Positions 34,614 to 43,425 of a stretch of 64,000 nucleotides of DNA are shown here, in pieces. The notes under the pieces are model-generated. The model saw nothing but the letters and a program-made list of their open reading frames with translations, searched no databases and was not told where the DNA came from. Position 1 is the stretch's first letter. Each line of letters opens with the position of its first letter. The translations under genes were made by a program, and so were the position numbers. Source of the DNA: an uncultured Aquimarina sp. (lineage in GTDB: Bacteria; Bacteroidota; Bacteroidia; Flavobacteriales; Flavobacteriaceae); assembly GCF_947496855.1 (NCBI RefSeq), contig NZ_CANMED010000001.1:62001-126000 (forward strand), given 5' to 3'.

Positions 34614-36581
34614 TTGAAAAATATCTACCTTTTAGTTTTTACTATATTATTTTCTCACTTTTCTTTTGGCCAGGTTGTAATTAATGAATTAGATTCTGAT
34701 ACACCTAGTACGGATACACAAGAGTTCATAGAATTAAAATCAGATATTCCTAATTTCCTCTTAGATGGGTTAGTTTTGGTATTGTTTAATGGTTCTGATA
34801 GTGGAGGTGATTCCAGTTACTTCGCACTCGATCTTGACGGTTATACTACGGATACTAATGGAATTTTTTTAATCGGCGGCCCTGAGGTTTCGCCAGTACC
34901 AGATTTTTTATTATTCGAAAACACGATACAGAATGGAGCTGATGCAGTAGCAATTTATTTGGGCAATGATGTTGATTTTCCAGAGGGAACAATAGCAACG
35001 ACTACTAACTTATTAGATGCATTAATGCATGATACTGATGATGCGGATGATACAGGTCTTATGTCTTTATTAGGGTTAATGGAGCAAATCAATGAAGATG
35101 AAAATAATAATAAAACTACAGAATCCATTCAACGAAAGGAAGATCGTACGTATGAGGTGAAAACTCCCACGCCAGGAGCTCTTAATGATGGAAGCGGTGT
35201 TCAGTTCAATGGAATTTTGATTACTACTACATTAGACGAATATAATGAAGGAGACAGTATTGATATTGTTTTTACCACAGATATGAATGTGACAAGTGAC
35301 CTTACTTTTGATGTTACAATTACTAATGAAAGCTTCGTAACCTCAGATTATTCTGGTAGTACATCTGTAACTATTCCAACAGGAATGAATACTGTTACTA
35401 ATACGATTCAGGTTGTTGATGATTCGGATGATGAGGGTGATGAGGTGATGAAAATTACTTTTGGATCAATTCCATCTGGATTTATACGTCTTAATGATAA
35501 CAAGGAGTTAAGAATTGTAGACAACGATTTCACTGTAGCTTCATGGGGAACACCTTTAAAGCCAACCTTTGGTAATGTACTTAGTACAGCACCGGTAGAT
35601 TATTACATTCCTTTAGAGGGATTGGCGGATGCTACTTTGGCAAAAGCTATTCAGGATATAGTAGCTGATCCTGCTAAAGTAAGAACACATTCGTATGCAG
35701 ATATTGTAGAGATTTTAAGTAGGGCAGATCAAAGTCCAGAAAATAGTAATCAGGTTTGGTTGCTATATACTGAACAACAGCGCCCTAAATTAGACTTTGC
35801 GGGATTCACTGATATAAATGAAACTTGGAATAGAGAACATACTTATCCTAGATCCAGAGGAGAGTTTGGAGATTTCAGAGAGTTTGATGATATAGCAGAT
35901 GGTATTTCTGGTTTTATTACAACAAATGTGGATTCATTACGTCACGCTAATTCCGATGCACATGGTTTAAGAGCTTCAGATTCTAATGAGAATAGCTCCA
36001 GAGGAAATCAGCATTATGGAGAATATAATGGTCCTTCAGGGAGCCAAGGTAGTTGGAAAGGAGATGTAGCTCGTGGTGTTTTCTTTCTTGTAACAAGGTA
36101 TCAAGCGCTGCAAGTTGTAAATGGTTTCCCAGAAGATACAGATAGTGCTATATCTGAACTTGGAGATTTAGCGACGCTTTTAGATTGGCACAGAAATGAC
36201 CCTCCAGATGATTTCGAAATGAATCGAAATAATATTATTTATAATTGGCAATTTAATCGTAATCCGTTTATTGATCAACCAGACCTTGTAGAATACATTT
36301 GGGGTAATAATGTAGGGCAACCATGGTCTAATACATTATCTGTGGATGATAATGAGAGACTAGAGTTTTCTGTTTACCCAAACCCTGCGAGTGATTATAT
36401 TACTTTGTTAGCAAAAGGAAAGCGAGGAGATGTGGAAGTTTTTGATGCCTTAGGAAATGGGGTAATTACTCAATCCTTTAATGAGATAACAAGGATAAGT
36501 CTTAATTTATCTGCAGGATTATATTTAATGCGAATATCTCACGATGATACTTCTGTTATGAAAACAATCATTATTAAGTAA
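34614..36581 (+). CDS. Secreted endonuclease I-family nuclease with lamin-tail domain and T9SS sorting domain
   Basis: A 655-residue multidomain secreted nuclease. The start is TTG at 34614, immediately giving the signal peptide KNIYLLVFTILFSHFSFG. Order: lamin-tail-like domain (about 20-190, VVINELDSD...EFIELKS), a Calx-beta-like linker (about 195-305), and an endonuclease I domain (about 330-575) with the HisMe-type motif NREHTYPRSRG and HGLRASDSNENSSRGN. The last 80 residues are a T9SS type A sorting domain (VYPNPASDYI...GLYLMRI). Predicted to degrade extracellular DNA for nutrients. Monocistronic. Confidence 0.92.
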   Translation: MKNIYLLVFTILFSHFSFGQVVINELDSDTPSTDTQEFIELKSDIPNFLLDGLVLVLFNGSDSGGDSSYFALDLDGYTTDTNGIFLIGGPEVSPVPDFLLFENTIQNGADAVAIYLGNDVDFPEGTIATTTNLLDALMHDTDDADDTGLMSLLGLMEQINEDENNNKTTESIQRKEDRTYEVKTPTPGALNDGSGVQFNGILITTTLDEYNEGDSIDIVFTTDMNVTSDLTFDVTITNESFVTSDYSGSTSVTIPTGMNTVTNTIQVVDDSDDEGDEVMKITFGSIPSGFIRLNDNKELRIVDNDFTVASWGTPLKPTFGNVLSTAPVDYYIPLEGLADATLAKAIQDIVADPAKVRTHSYADIVEILSRADQSPENSNQVWLLYTEQQRPKLDFAGFTDINETWNREHTYPRSRGEFGDFREFDDIADGISGFITTNVDSLRHANSDAHGLRASDSNENSSRGNQHYGEYNGPSGSQGSWKGDVARGVFFLVTRYQALQVVNGFPEDTDSAISELGDLATLLDWHRNDPPDDFEMNRNNIIYNWQFNRNPFIDQPDLVEYIWGNNVGQPWSNTLSVDDNERLEFSVYPNPASDYITLLAKGKRGDVEVFDALGNGVITQSFNEITRISLNLSAGLYLMRISHDDTSVMKTIIIK

Positions 36582-36588
36582 AATATTA

Positions 36589-37239
36589 TTAGTTCTTACC
36601 AAGATTACTGTATATCACATTATCTGATATGATTCTTGCTATGCTTCTGGGAAGTATACAGGAATCGTCAATAGTTATATTTTGATATCCCAAAAGAACA
36701 TTATATTTTTCTATAATTCTATTCGCTTGATTACAATCAGTAATCTGGTTTTTTACATAGTTAGTTTTTGGATTTTTAACTCGGTTGCTTCTGGTTTCAA
36801 AATCTTTAAATTGACATTTTATAGGTTCGAAATCATGGAAATAGAATCGTTCTTCTAAAGTTAATGTTACGTTTACTTTTTGAATTCTTTTCTTCTTATT
36901 TTTTTCATAATCTTGATATTTTACTTTATGTGTAGAGAATTCAAAGAATAACTGATCATCCCAAATGTAATATTCATCTTTGTAAGACACATATCCTTGG
37001 GTATATTGATGAATTATATGCTTTAGTTCGCGGCTGTTATAATAAAATGTTAGCGTACCCTTTTCAAGAGATTCTTCGCAGGTATAATCCGAATAATATT
37101 GTCGAAGTGTATTGTTGTCTACAAGCTCTCGGATAAGTAAATATTTACTTTTAATATCGGCCAAAATTTCCCTATTTTCTTGTGCAAGGGAAATCACCGA
37201 TGTAAGTATACAAAGAGATAATATTAAAGTTGGTTTCAT
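36589..37239 (-). CDS. Exported hypothetical protein
   Basis: A 216-residue protein with a signal peptide (about 1-19, ending SLAQ). The mature region is charged, with a YYNSRELKHIIHQY segment and a paired Cys (DCNQ, DSC). No family is recognised; the beta-strand spacing with repeated Tyr/Lys is reminiscent of small Bacteroidota lipid- or protein-binding domains. It converges with the nuclease gene (8 bp between stops) and has 214 bp upstream that contain the clpB terminator. Confidence 0.6.
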   Translation of the reverse strand: MKPTLILSLCILTSVISLAQENREILADIKSKYLLIRELVDNNTLRQYYSDYTCEESLEKGTLTFYYNSRELKHIIHQYTQGYVSYKDEYYIWDDQLFFEFSTHKVKYQDYEKNKKKRIQKVNVTLTLEERFYFHDFEPIKCQFKDFETRSNRVKNPKTNYVKNQITDCNQANRIIEKYNVLLGYQNITIDDSCILPRSIARIISDNVIYSNLGKN

Positions 37240-37386
37240 TGAGTAGCAATTTACTTAAAACTTTATCTCTTGTAAGAATTACTTATCAACCACGTAAGAA
37301 TAAATCTGTTGATAACTACGGTAAAACCGTAAAAAATATGATTCTAGGAAAGATTATTGAATGTTAATTTTTTATTAATAAATGTA

Positions 37387-37423
37387 AAAAAGGGTTCGTT
37401 TTCAGTAGAAAACCACCCTTTTT
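37387..37423 (-). terminator. clpB terminator
   Basis: AAAAAGGGT at 37387-37395 pairs with ACCCTTTTT at 37415-37423, with a second inner stem GTTTTC/GAAAAC. It lies 30 bp beyond the clpB stop and runs into a T-tract on the minus strand. Confidence 0.7.
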
Positions 37424-37452
37424 CTTTAAGATTTAATTAACGTTTTTGTCAA

Positions 37453-40053
37453 TTAGAGGACTAGATCGGCTTGATTTCTGAATACTAAGTTACTATCAAA
37501 CTCATCTAACAAAATGATACTTTCTGTAGATATCTTACCAGCAAGAATCTCTTTTGACAGAGAATTTAATACCTCTTTTTGAATAGTACGTTTTACCGGT
37601 CTTGCGCCAAATTCAGGTTGAAAACCTTTTTCCGCTAGAAAATTAATAGCTTCATCAGTGGCATCAAGCGTTATGTTTTGTTGTGCTAACATATGAGAAA
37701 CATTTTTCAATTGTAGCTTTACAATTTCATTAATATTTGATTTTGTTAACGGCGTAAACATAATGATATCATCAATTCGGTTCAAAAATTCTGGTCGAAC
37801 AGATTGTTTTAATAATCCCAACACTTCAATTTTTGCGCTTTCCATAGCAGTATCTATATCTTTTACTGCTTCGAATTTTTCTTGAATAATATGAGCACCC
37901 ATATTACTCGTCATAATAATGATCGTATTTCTGAAATCTGCAGTTCTTCCTTTATTATCAGTTAATCGACCTTCATCTAATATTTGTAATAAGATATTAA
38001 ATGTATCAGGGTGTGCTTTTTCAATTTCATCTAACAATACTACAGAGTATGGTTTTCTTCTTACCGCTTCTGTTAGTTGGCCACCTTCATCATATCCGAC
38101 ATATCCCGGAGGAGCACCGATTAATCTGCTCACTGCGTGACGTTCTTGATATTCACTCATATCAATTCTAGTCATTGAACTCTCATCATCAAAAAGATAT
38201 TCTGCTAGTGCTTTTGCTAATTCAGTTTTACCAACGCCGGTTGTTCCCAGAAAAAGAAAAGATCCAATTGGTTTTTTCTGATCCTGTAATCCCGCACGAC
38301 TTCTTCTAACCGCGTCACTTACGGCTTGTATTGCTTCTGTTTGTCCTACAACACGCTTTTGTAGTTCTTTTTCTAAAACCAAAAGTTTTTCGCGATCACT
38401 TTGTAACATTTTAGTTAGGGGAATGCCTGTCCATTTAGCAACAACTTCAGCAATATCTTCATTAGTAACTTCTTCTTTAATTAATGAAGACTTACTTTGT
38501 TTTTGGCTCAGTTGTTCTTGTAATACCTCTAATTTCTCTTGGGCATCTTTAATTTTTCCGTAACGTAATTCGGCTACTTTTCCGTAATCACCGTTTCTCT
38601 CGGCACGTTCCGCATCTAGTTTATATTCTTCAATATCCGTTTTAGAACTCTGGATAGCGTCTACAACTTCTTTCTCACTTTGCCATTTAGAAAATATTTC
38701 CTTTCGTTCTTCTTTAAAATTTGCAAGATCTGCATTTAATGATTTCAATTTAGAGGCATCATTTTCACGTTTGATGGCTTCAATTTCGATTTCTAATTGC
38801 ATCACTTTACGATCTAACACATCCAGTTCTTCAGGTTTAGAATTAATCTCCATTCTAAGTTTAGAAGCGGCTTCATCCATTAAATCAATAGCTTTGTCTG
38901 GCAAAAACCTATTTGTGATATATCGTTGGGAAAGTGTCACTGCAGCAATAATAGCTTCATCTTTGATTCTTACTTTATGATGTGCTTCATATTTCTCTTT
39001 AATTCCTCTAAGGATAGAAATGGCACTTTCTGTATCTGGTTCATTTACGATTACTTTCTGAAACCTTCTTTCTAATGCTTTATCTTTTTCAAAGTATTTC
39101 TGATACTCATCCAGAGTAGTTGCCCCAATTGCTCGTAATTCTCCGCGTGCCAATGCAGGTTTTAGTATGTTCGCAGCATCCATAGCACCTTGACCACCAC
39201 CTGCTCCGACTAATGTGTGGATTTCGTCTATAAATAAAATGATATTTCCATCACTAGAAGTTACTTCTTTTACGACTGCCTTCAATCGCTCTTCGAATTC
39301 ACCTTTAAACTTTGCACCAGCAATTAAGGAACCCATATCTAAAGAATAGATCTGTTTGTCTTTTAAATTATCTGGAATATCTCCTGCAATGATACGGTGA
39401 GCTAATCCTTCTGCAATGGCAGTTTTACCAGTACCTGGCTCCCCAACTAGCATAGGGTTATTTTTGGTACGACGCGATAATATTTGTAAAATTCTACGAA
39501 TCTCTTCGTCACGACCAATTACCGGATCCAGTTTGCCATTTTCTGCAAGTTCATTAAGATTTTTGGCATATTTACTTAGAGATTGATAAGTTTCTTCTGC
39601 ACTTTGAGAAGTTACTCTTTCTCCTTTGCGTATTTCATTAATAACCTCTTTAAGATGTTTTTCAGTAACTCCTTGATCTTTTAGGATTTGACCAATTTTA
39701 CTTTTAGATTTAAAAATAGCGATTACAAGATGTTCAATGGATACATATTCGTCATCCATTTTTTTTGCAATAATGCTCGCTTCATTTAATGCTTTTCCAG
39801 CTTCACGAGATAATTGAATGTCTCCACCGCTTACTTTAGGAAAACTTTCTAAAGTACTATCAAGTACTTGTTGTAAGATGTTAATATTTACATTAAGCTT
39901 TTTTAATAGAAAAGGAAGCACATTCTCATCTACATTAAATATAGCTTTAAAAATATGTTCATTTTCTATTTGCTGGTGACCATACTCTTGAGTTAGCTGC
40001 TGGGCTTGCTGGATGGTCTCCTGCGATTTTATAGTGAAATTATTAAAGTTCAT
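37453..40053 (-). CDS. clpB: Chaperone ClpB (disaggregase)
   Basis: An 866-residue hexameric AAA+ disaggregase that rescues aggregated proteins together with DnaK. Order: N-domain (1-145), NBD1 with Walker A GEPGTGKT at 204-211 and Walker B FIDEIHTLVGAGG, the coiled-coil middle domain (about 410-525), NBD2 with GTTGVGKT near 605 and LLDEIEKAH, and the C-terminal domain. The length is standard. A palindrome lies in the presumed promoter (40091-40108), a candidate heat-shock or repressor site. The gene is single, with its own terminator. Confidence 0.97.
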   Translation of the reverse strand: MNFNNFTIKSQETIQQAQQLTQEYGHQQIENEHIFKAIFNVDENVLPFLLKKLNVNINILQQVLDSTLESFPKVSGGDIQLSREAGKALNEASIIAKKMDDEYVSIEHLVIAIFKSKSKIGQILKDQGVTEKHLKEVINEIRKGERVTSQSAEETYQSLSKYAKNLNELAENGKLDPVIGRDEEIRRILQILSRRTKNNPMLVGEPGTGKTAIAEGLAHRIIAGDIPDNLKDKQIYSLDMGSLIAGAKFKGEFEERLKAVVKEVTSSDGNIILFIDEIHTLVGAGGGQGAMDAANILKPALARGELRAIGATTLDEYQKYFEKDKALERRFQKVIVNEPDTESAISILRGIKEKYEAHHKVRIKDEAIIAAVTLSQRYITNRFLPDKAIDLMDEAASKLRMEINSKPEELDVLDRKVMQLEIEIEAIKRENDASKLKSLNADLANFKEERKEIFSKWQSEKEVVDAIQSSKTDIEEYKLDAERAERNGDYGKVAELRYGKIKDAQEKLEVLQEQLSQKQSKSSLIKEEVTNEDIAEVVAKWTGIPLTKMLQSDREKLLVLEKELQKRVVGQTEAIQAVSDAVRRSRAGLQDQKKPIGSFLFLGTTGVGKTELAKALAEYLFDDESSMTRIDMSEYQERHAVSRLIGAPPGYVGYDEGGQLTEAVRRKPYSVVLLDEIEKAHPDTFNILLQILDEGRLTDNKGRTADFRNTIIIMTSNMGAHIIQEKFEAVKDIDTAMESAKIEVLGLLKQSVRPEFLNRIDDIIMFTPLTKSNINEIVKLQLKNVSHMLAQQNITLDATDEAINFLAEKGFQPEFGARPVKRTIQKEVLNSLSKEILAGKISTESIILLDEFDSNLVFRNQADLVL

Positions 40054-40090
40054 ATTTCATTTTATTTTGTATTCGTAGACTATATAACAA

Positions 40091-40108
40091 ATAGTATTCC
40101 TATACTAT
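40091..40108. promoter_or_regulatory. Palindrome in the clpB promoter
   Basis: ATAGTAT-TCCT-ATACTAT is a perfect 7-4-7 inverted repeat 38 bp before the clpB start. On the minus strand it sits between TTTTG and TACTATTTG, which resemble the -33 and -7 elements with a 20 bp spacer. A candidate operator for a heat-shock or redox regulator; the binding protein is unknown. Confidence 0.5.
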
Positions 40109-40257
40109 ATTAATGTCAAAATGTCGTACAAAGGCTTGTTTTAGCTGACTTTTTGACTTATTGTAAAGTTACAGATTCTATTGCGACTAAATCTGATATA
40201 TATCAGTTAATAAAAATCATTTAGTTAAGTTTGCAGTGATTTTAAGAAGAAGAAAAC

Positions 40258-40653
40258 ATGGGATTATTTGGAAAAATATTTGGATCAGAAGACAAAGAGC
40301 CTAAAGAAGAAAAACAAGCATTGCCATGGCAAGAGCTAAAATCTTTAGAACAGTTAAATCAAATTGCAGAAGCATCAGGAACAAAAACACAGGCAATATT
40401 TAAACATTCTACGAGATGTGGAATAAGTAGAATGGTGATCAAAAATTTTGAAAGTAGTTTTGATCTTTCTGAGAATCAGGTAGATCTTTATTATCTAGAT
40501 TTATTAAATTATAGAGATATATCCTCAGAAATATCTGCAAAGTTTCAGGTGTATCATGAATCTCCACAATTTATTGTGATTCGTAATGGCGTAGCTGTGC
40601 ATCATGCTTCTCATAGCGCGATTACACCACAAGTTTTACATCAGTTTGTTTAA
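40258..40653 (+). CDS. ytxJ: Bacillithiol-system redox-active protein YtxJ-like
   Basis: A 131-residue monothiol thioredoxin-fold protein. The active-site region KHSTRCGISRMVIKNF matches YtxJ, a candidate bacilliredoxin of organisms that make bacillithiol. The single Cys in the STRC motif is the expected redox residue. It would remove bacillithiol from protein thiols; the role is inferred from the family. It lies on the + strand between the divergent clpB and a convergent globin, which places it with stress genes. Confidence 0.85.
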   Translation: MGLFGKIFGSEDKEPKEEKQALPWQELKSLEQLNQIAEASGTKTQAIFKHSTRCGISRMVIKNFESSFDLSENQVDLYYLDLLNYRDISSEISAKFQVYHESPQFIVIRNGVAVHHASHSAITPQVLHQFV

Positions 40654-40680
40654 TATAGATTTTCTATTACGTAAAGAGGA

Positions 40681-41127
40681 TTAAAAAACATCACTGTTGT
40701 TTTCATTAGGAAATGGACACGTAGTTTTTTGTGGCACTCTGGATTCATACATTTTTATATATAAATGAGTAGACATTTTTCGGGCTCTTCTTTTAGCAGT
40801 GTTCGCTTTTTCTCCTGTATGCAATTCATCGATCGTTGAAAACCATAGATTTAACCAAATACCAAAATGATTTTCGGTGATATTACCCTGAAAAGTTGCA
40901 TCTACTTTTTGATGAATTTGTATAGGACTCCCTTTATAACTGGCAACAAATAACAGGTTGGTCGCCCAGAAATCTGTTAATCTGTTAAGGTGTTCATCCC
41001 AATTGCTTATTACTTGATTGAAAATTGGCCCAAGTACTTTTTCTTGTTTTATTTTAGTATAGAATCGAGATACTAGATTGAAAATATCTTCCCTAGTTTC
41101 AATGTCTCTTTCATTTAGCTGTTTCAT
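40681..41127 (-). CDS. Group III truncated hemoglobin
   Basis: A 148-residue globin of the truncated (2/2) class. The helical pattern, YTKIKQEKVLGPIFNQV near 23, WATNLLFVASYKGSPIQIHQKV (residues 54-75, quoted by its ends: WATNLL to QKV), and HFGIWLNLWF near 90 match group III trHbs. The proximal His is in the HFGIWL segment (F8); the distal site uses Tyr/Trp. Group III globins bind O2, NO or peroxide and their physiology is poorly known. The gene follows a small membrane protein by 10 bp, in a unit controlled by a candidate Crp/Fnr site. Confidence 0.88.
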   Translation of the reverse strand: MKQLNERDIETREDIFNLVSRFYTKIKQEKVLGPIFNQVISNWDEHLNRLTDFWATNLLFVASYKGSPIQIHQKVDATFQGNITENHFGIWLNLWFSTIDELHTGEKANTAKRRARKMSTHLYIKMYESRVPQKTTCPFPNENNSDVF

Positions 41128-41136
41128 AATTCTTTA

Positions 41137-41421
41137 TTAAGAATAATATCCAAAGTTCAATAGTACTAGGAGTGTGTTAATCGTAAGACTAACAATCAGT
41201 AAATTAAAAACAAATTTCGGTTTCATTTGTGCTAAAATTGAGCCGTTAAATATCATACAGACAATAACACATACAGTTAGTTGAATTACTTGCATCGAAG
41301 ATCGCTCTTGCATTAAGATATACATGGCAGCTACGGATCCTAAACAACTAGAAAGAATTATCATTAATGGGATATAAGCCATATACATTTCTTTGAAATC
41401 TTTTAATAGTTTTGAATACAT
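41137..41421 (-). CDS. Small membrane protein upstream of the globin
   Basis: A 94-residue protein from the ATG at 41421; the frame is open nine codons upstream to a TTG, but that leaves the Crp/Fnr-linked -7 box inside the coding region, so I choose the ATG. Three hydrophobic helices (about 19-34, 48-68, 73-92) make it an integral membrane protein, and a Cys lies in the second. No family is recognised. It is co-transcribed with the globin and preceded by the Crp/Fnr gene, so it probably acts in the same oxygen, NO or redox response. Confidence 0.65.
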   Translation of the reverse strand: MYSKLLKDFKEMYMAYIPLMIILSSCLGSVAAMYILMQERSSMQVIQLTVCVIVCMIFNGSILAQMKPKFVFNLLIVSLTINTLLVLLNFGYYS

Positions 41422-41445
41422 AACATATTGTTTTAAAGTTATGTT

Positions 41446-41453
41446 CAAAGATA
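41446..41453 (-). promoter_or_regulatory. -7 box TATCTTTG of the globin operon
   Basis: On the minus strand TATCTTTG matches the TAnnTTTG consensus exactly. It lies 25 bp before the ATG of the small membrane protein. No -33 element is evident, which fits an activator-dependent promoter. Confidence 0.6.
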
Positions 41454-41474
41454 TTTCGGGAAGTGGTGTTCAGT

Positions 41475-41492
41475 TTATGACCTTAATCATAA
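41475..41492. promoter_or_regulatory. Candidate Crp/Fnr site, TTATGA-N6-TCATAA
   Basis: A perfect inverted repeat with 6 bp half-sites, directly downstream of the crp/fnr gene (its stop is 14 bp away). Its centre is about 43 bp upstream of the transcription start predicted from the -7 box at 41446-41453, the position for a class II activator. It differs from canonical Fnr (TTGAT-N4-ATCAA). Confidence 0.6.
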
Positions 41493-41505
41493 AGGTAAAA
41501 TAAGT

Positions 41506-42105
41506 TTACCGATATATTTTTCTGTCTTTTATCGATAAGGCTCCTTTTTGTTCTAATTTTTTTACTGCTCTGATCACAGTTTCAACTCGTAGACCAGTCA
41601 AATCAGCTAATTGCTGACGAGTAAGTTCTATTTTATAAGGTATAACATCGGTAATATTCGTTTGTTTACTTTTCTTAAAATAATCTAATATTCTAAGGAT
41701 GCGATGTTCTGGTTCTTGAGTAGATATTTCAGAAACCATCATGGCTTTATAATACAACCGTAAAGCAAGTGTGCTTGTAAATTTATAATGGATTGAAGGG
41801 TTTTCTTCTAATACTTTTAGGAATTTGTTTTTGGGAAGTAGCCATACTTTTACATCAGTAATGGCTTCTGCATTAGCAGGATATTTGAAATCAGCAAAAA
41901 GAGGAGGTTCTCCAAAGCTTTTTCCAGCATCAAAAATACCCTGAATATATTCTTTACCATCTTCATTAAAATTATTCATTTTAACCTCACCGATTTCTAT
42001 TTGATAGTAATAGCGAGCAATATCACCTTCTTCAAAAAGCTGTTCATTACGCTTGTATTCTTTTAGGATTGCCCCAGCATCTTTTAAGATGTTTTGATCA
42101 ATCAT
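41506..42105 (-). CDS. Crp/Fnr-family transcriptional regulator
   Basis: A 199-residue regulator: cNMP-type sensor domain (about 15-115) with a KSFGEPPLFADFKYPANAEA segment, and a C-terminal winged helix (LTRQQLADLTGLRVETVIRAVKKLEQKG) near 160-190. The FNR iron-sulfur Cys cluster is absent, so it is not an O2-sensing FNR; it may be of the NnrR/Dnr type or respond to another ligand. It is followed by a palindrome controlling the globin operon and may itself be its activator. A 29 bp gap separates it from the upstream lipoprotein gene. Confidence 0.9.
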   Translation of the reverse strand: MIDQNILKDAGAILKEYKRNEQLFEEGDIARYYYQIEIGEVKMNNFNEDGKEYIQGIFDAGKSFGEPPLFADFKYPANAEAITDVKVWLLPKNKFLKVLEENPSIHYKFTSTLALRLYYKAMMVSEISTQEPEHRILRILDYFKKSKQTNITDVIPYKIELTRQQLADLTGLRVETVIRAVKKLEQKGALSIKDRKIYR

Positions 42106-42134
42106 TAGCGATCCTTTTTTAATTAGGGTGTGGG

Positions 42135-43322
42135 TTATTTAAAACGATATCTTGTGATAATACCTTTCAGCTTATTCTTTAAATCTTCTCCAGAATCATA
42201 AACCATTTGCTCATTTGTTGGAAATTGGACTGCCTGTAATCCCAAATAACGAATTAAATCATCATCTAGTGCACGTTTATCACCATTGTAATTTGCATAC
42301 ACGTGTTCGAATACATTGATACTTGAAAGAGGAAAAGCATCTAGTAGTTGTTTGGTGTTGAGATTTTTATACTGAACATTGCCAACAACTTGTGCCTCTT
42401 TAAATTGTATGAATTCATAATACTCACATCGCACAGTTACCATTTTATCAACTTTGATTTTATCACCTTCTTCATCACGAACAAATTCATCATTTTCATC
42501 TAATAAATATTCCCAACCATCTTTAACTAATTTTTCTCTTTCTAGTTGTCTTTCTCTTATTTGTTCTGGAGAGATATTTATTTCTCTAAAAGACACTTCC
42601 ATCAGGTAATCATATTTTACTGAACGCTGAGATTCATTATGATAAACTGTCCAAAGATCATTCAAACCATATGTACTAAAATTTAGTAAATCGTCTTCTA
42701 ATCTTCTTGGTATAATTACGTTCGTATTATTTTTCATGGTAACTTTAACAAAATCAGTTCCCTTAAAATGTGCCTCCTCAATAAGATCGTTTGTATTTTT
42801 ATAGTTAGGGCTAATTTTTTCTAGGTATACCAAATCATTATAAACACTACGATAATCTGTTTTTCTTTTTGCGTTAGAGAGTAAATTATTGGCGTTGTTA
42901 TATAAATAAGTAGATAATTGTTCTTTAGTATCTAGAATTCTTTGATCATAATTATTAAAAGAAAAATTAGCGTTACGTCCTTGCTCCACATGATAAAGTG
43001 GTAATAATGGGCGAATACGTTCTTGTCTGTTTTTTAAGGTATTATAAGAGTTATAAATTCTTTCTAAATTGGCTAGGTTTCCTTCTTTTTCAAGAAAAGC
43101 AATAGCATTTATATCACGATCAACCGCTTTTAAAAAGGCTTCTTCTAAGATTAGAATATAATCTTGTTTCCCTTTCTTGTTTTTATTTGCCTTTAATTTA
43201 TTAACAGAAGTATTAATCGCTTGATCATAGTTTCCTGTATTAAGAGCCGTTAATGTCTTTTTTTTTCCTCCACAAGAGAATGTAAGAGTAGTAATTAAAA
43301 ATAAAAGTAGCATTCTTTTCAT
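42135..43322 (-). CDS. Hypothetical lipoprotein
   Basis: A 395-residue lipoprotein with a lipobox TFSCG near residue 16. The N-terminal half is helical (TALNTGNYDQAINTSVNKL, AFLEKEGNLANLERIYNSY), like a TPR-like scaffold; the C-terminal half is beta-rich. A highly charged segment around 255-300 (EQIRERQLEREKLVKDGWEY) is prominent. No family is recognised. It lies just upstream of the Crp/Fnr gene (29 bp) and may share its message; the function is unknown. Confidence 0.65.
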   Translation of the reverse strand: MKRMLLLFLITTLTFSCGGKKKTLTALNTGNYDQAINTSVNKLKANKNKKGKQDYILILEEAFLKAVDRDINAIAFLEKEGNLANLERIYNSYNTLKNRQERIRPLLPLYHVEQGRNANFSFNNYDQRILDTKEQLSTYLYNNANNLLSNAKRKTDYRSVYNDLVYLEKISPNYKNTNDLIEEAHFKGTDFVKVTMKNNTNVIIPRRLEDDLLNFSTYGLNDLWTVYHNESQRSVKYDYLMEVSFREINISPEQIRERQLEREKLVKDGWEYLLDENDEFVRDEEGDKIKVDKMVTVRCEYYEFIQFKEAQVVGNVQYKNLNTKQLLDAFPLSSINVFEHVYANYNGDKRALDDDLIRYLGLQAVQFPTNEQMVYDSGEDLKNKLKGIITRYRFK

Positions 43323-43378
43323 AATGAAATACGTTTGGGGGACATCTATTCAATTTTAATGCCAAAAGGTAACAAAAA

Positions 43379-43403
43379 AACCTCAAAGTATCTTTTTGAG
43401 GTT
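43379..43403 (-). terminator. fahA terminator
   Basis: AACCTCAAA (43379-43387) pairs with TTTGAGGTT (43395-43403). On the minus strand the stem is followed by a T-tract, 22 bp after the fahA stop. Confidence 0.75.
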
Positions 43404-43425
43404 TTCCTATGAATGATAATTGATT

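Noticed and set aside
41494..41510. GGTAAA-N5-TTTACC palindrome at the end of crp/fnr
   Set aside because: It contains the crp stop codon and is short; no promoter or T-run makes a regulatory role likely.
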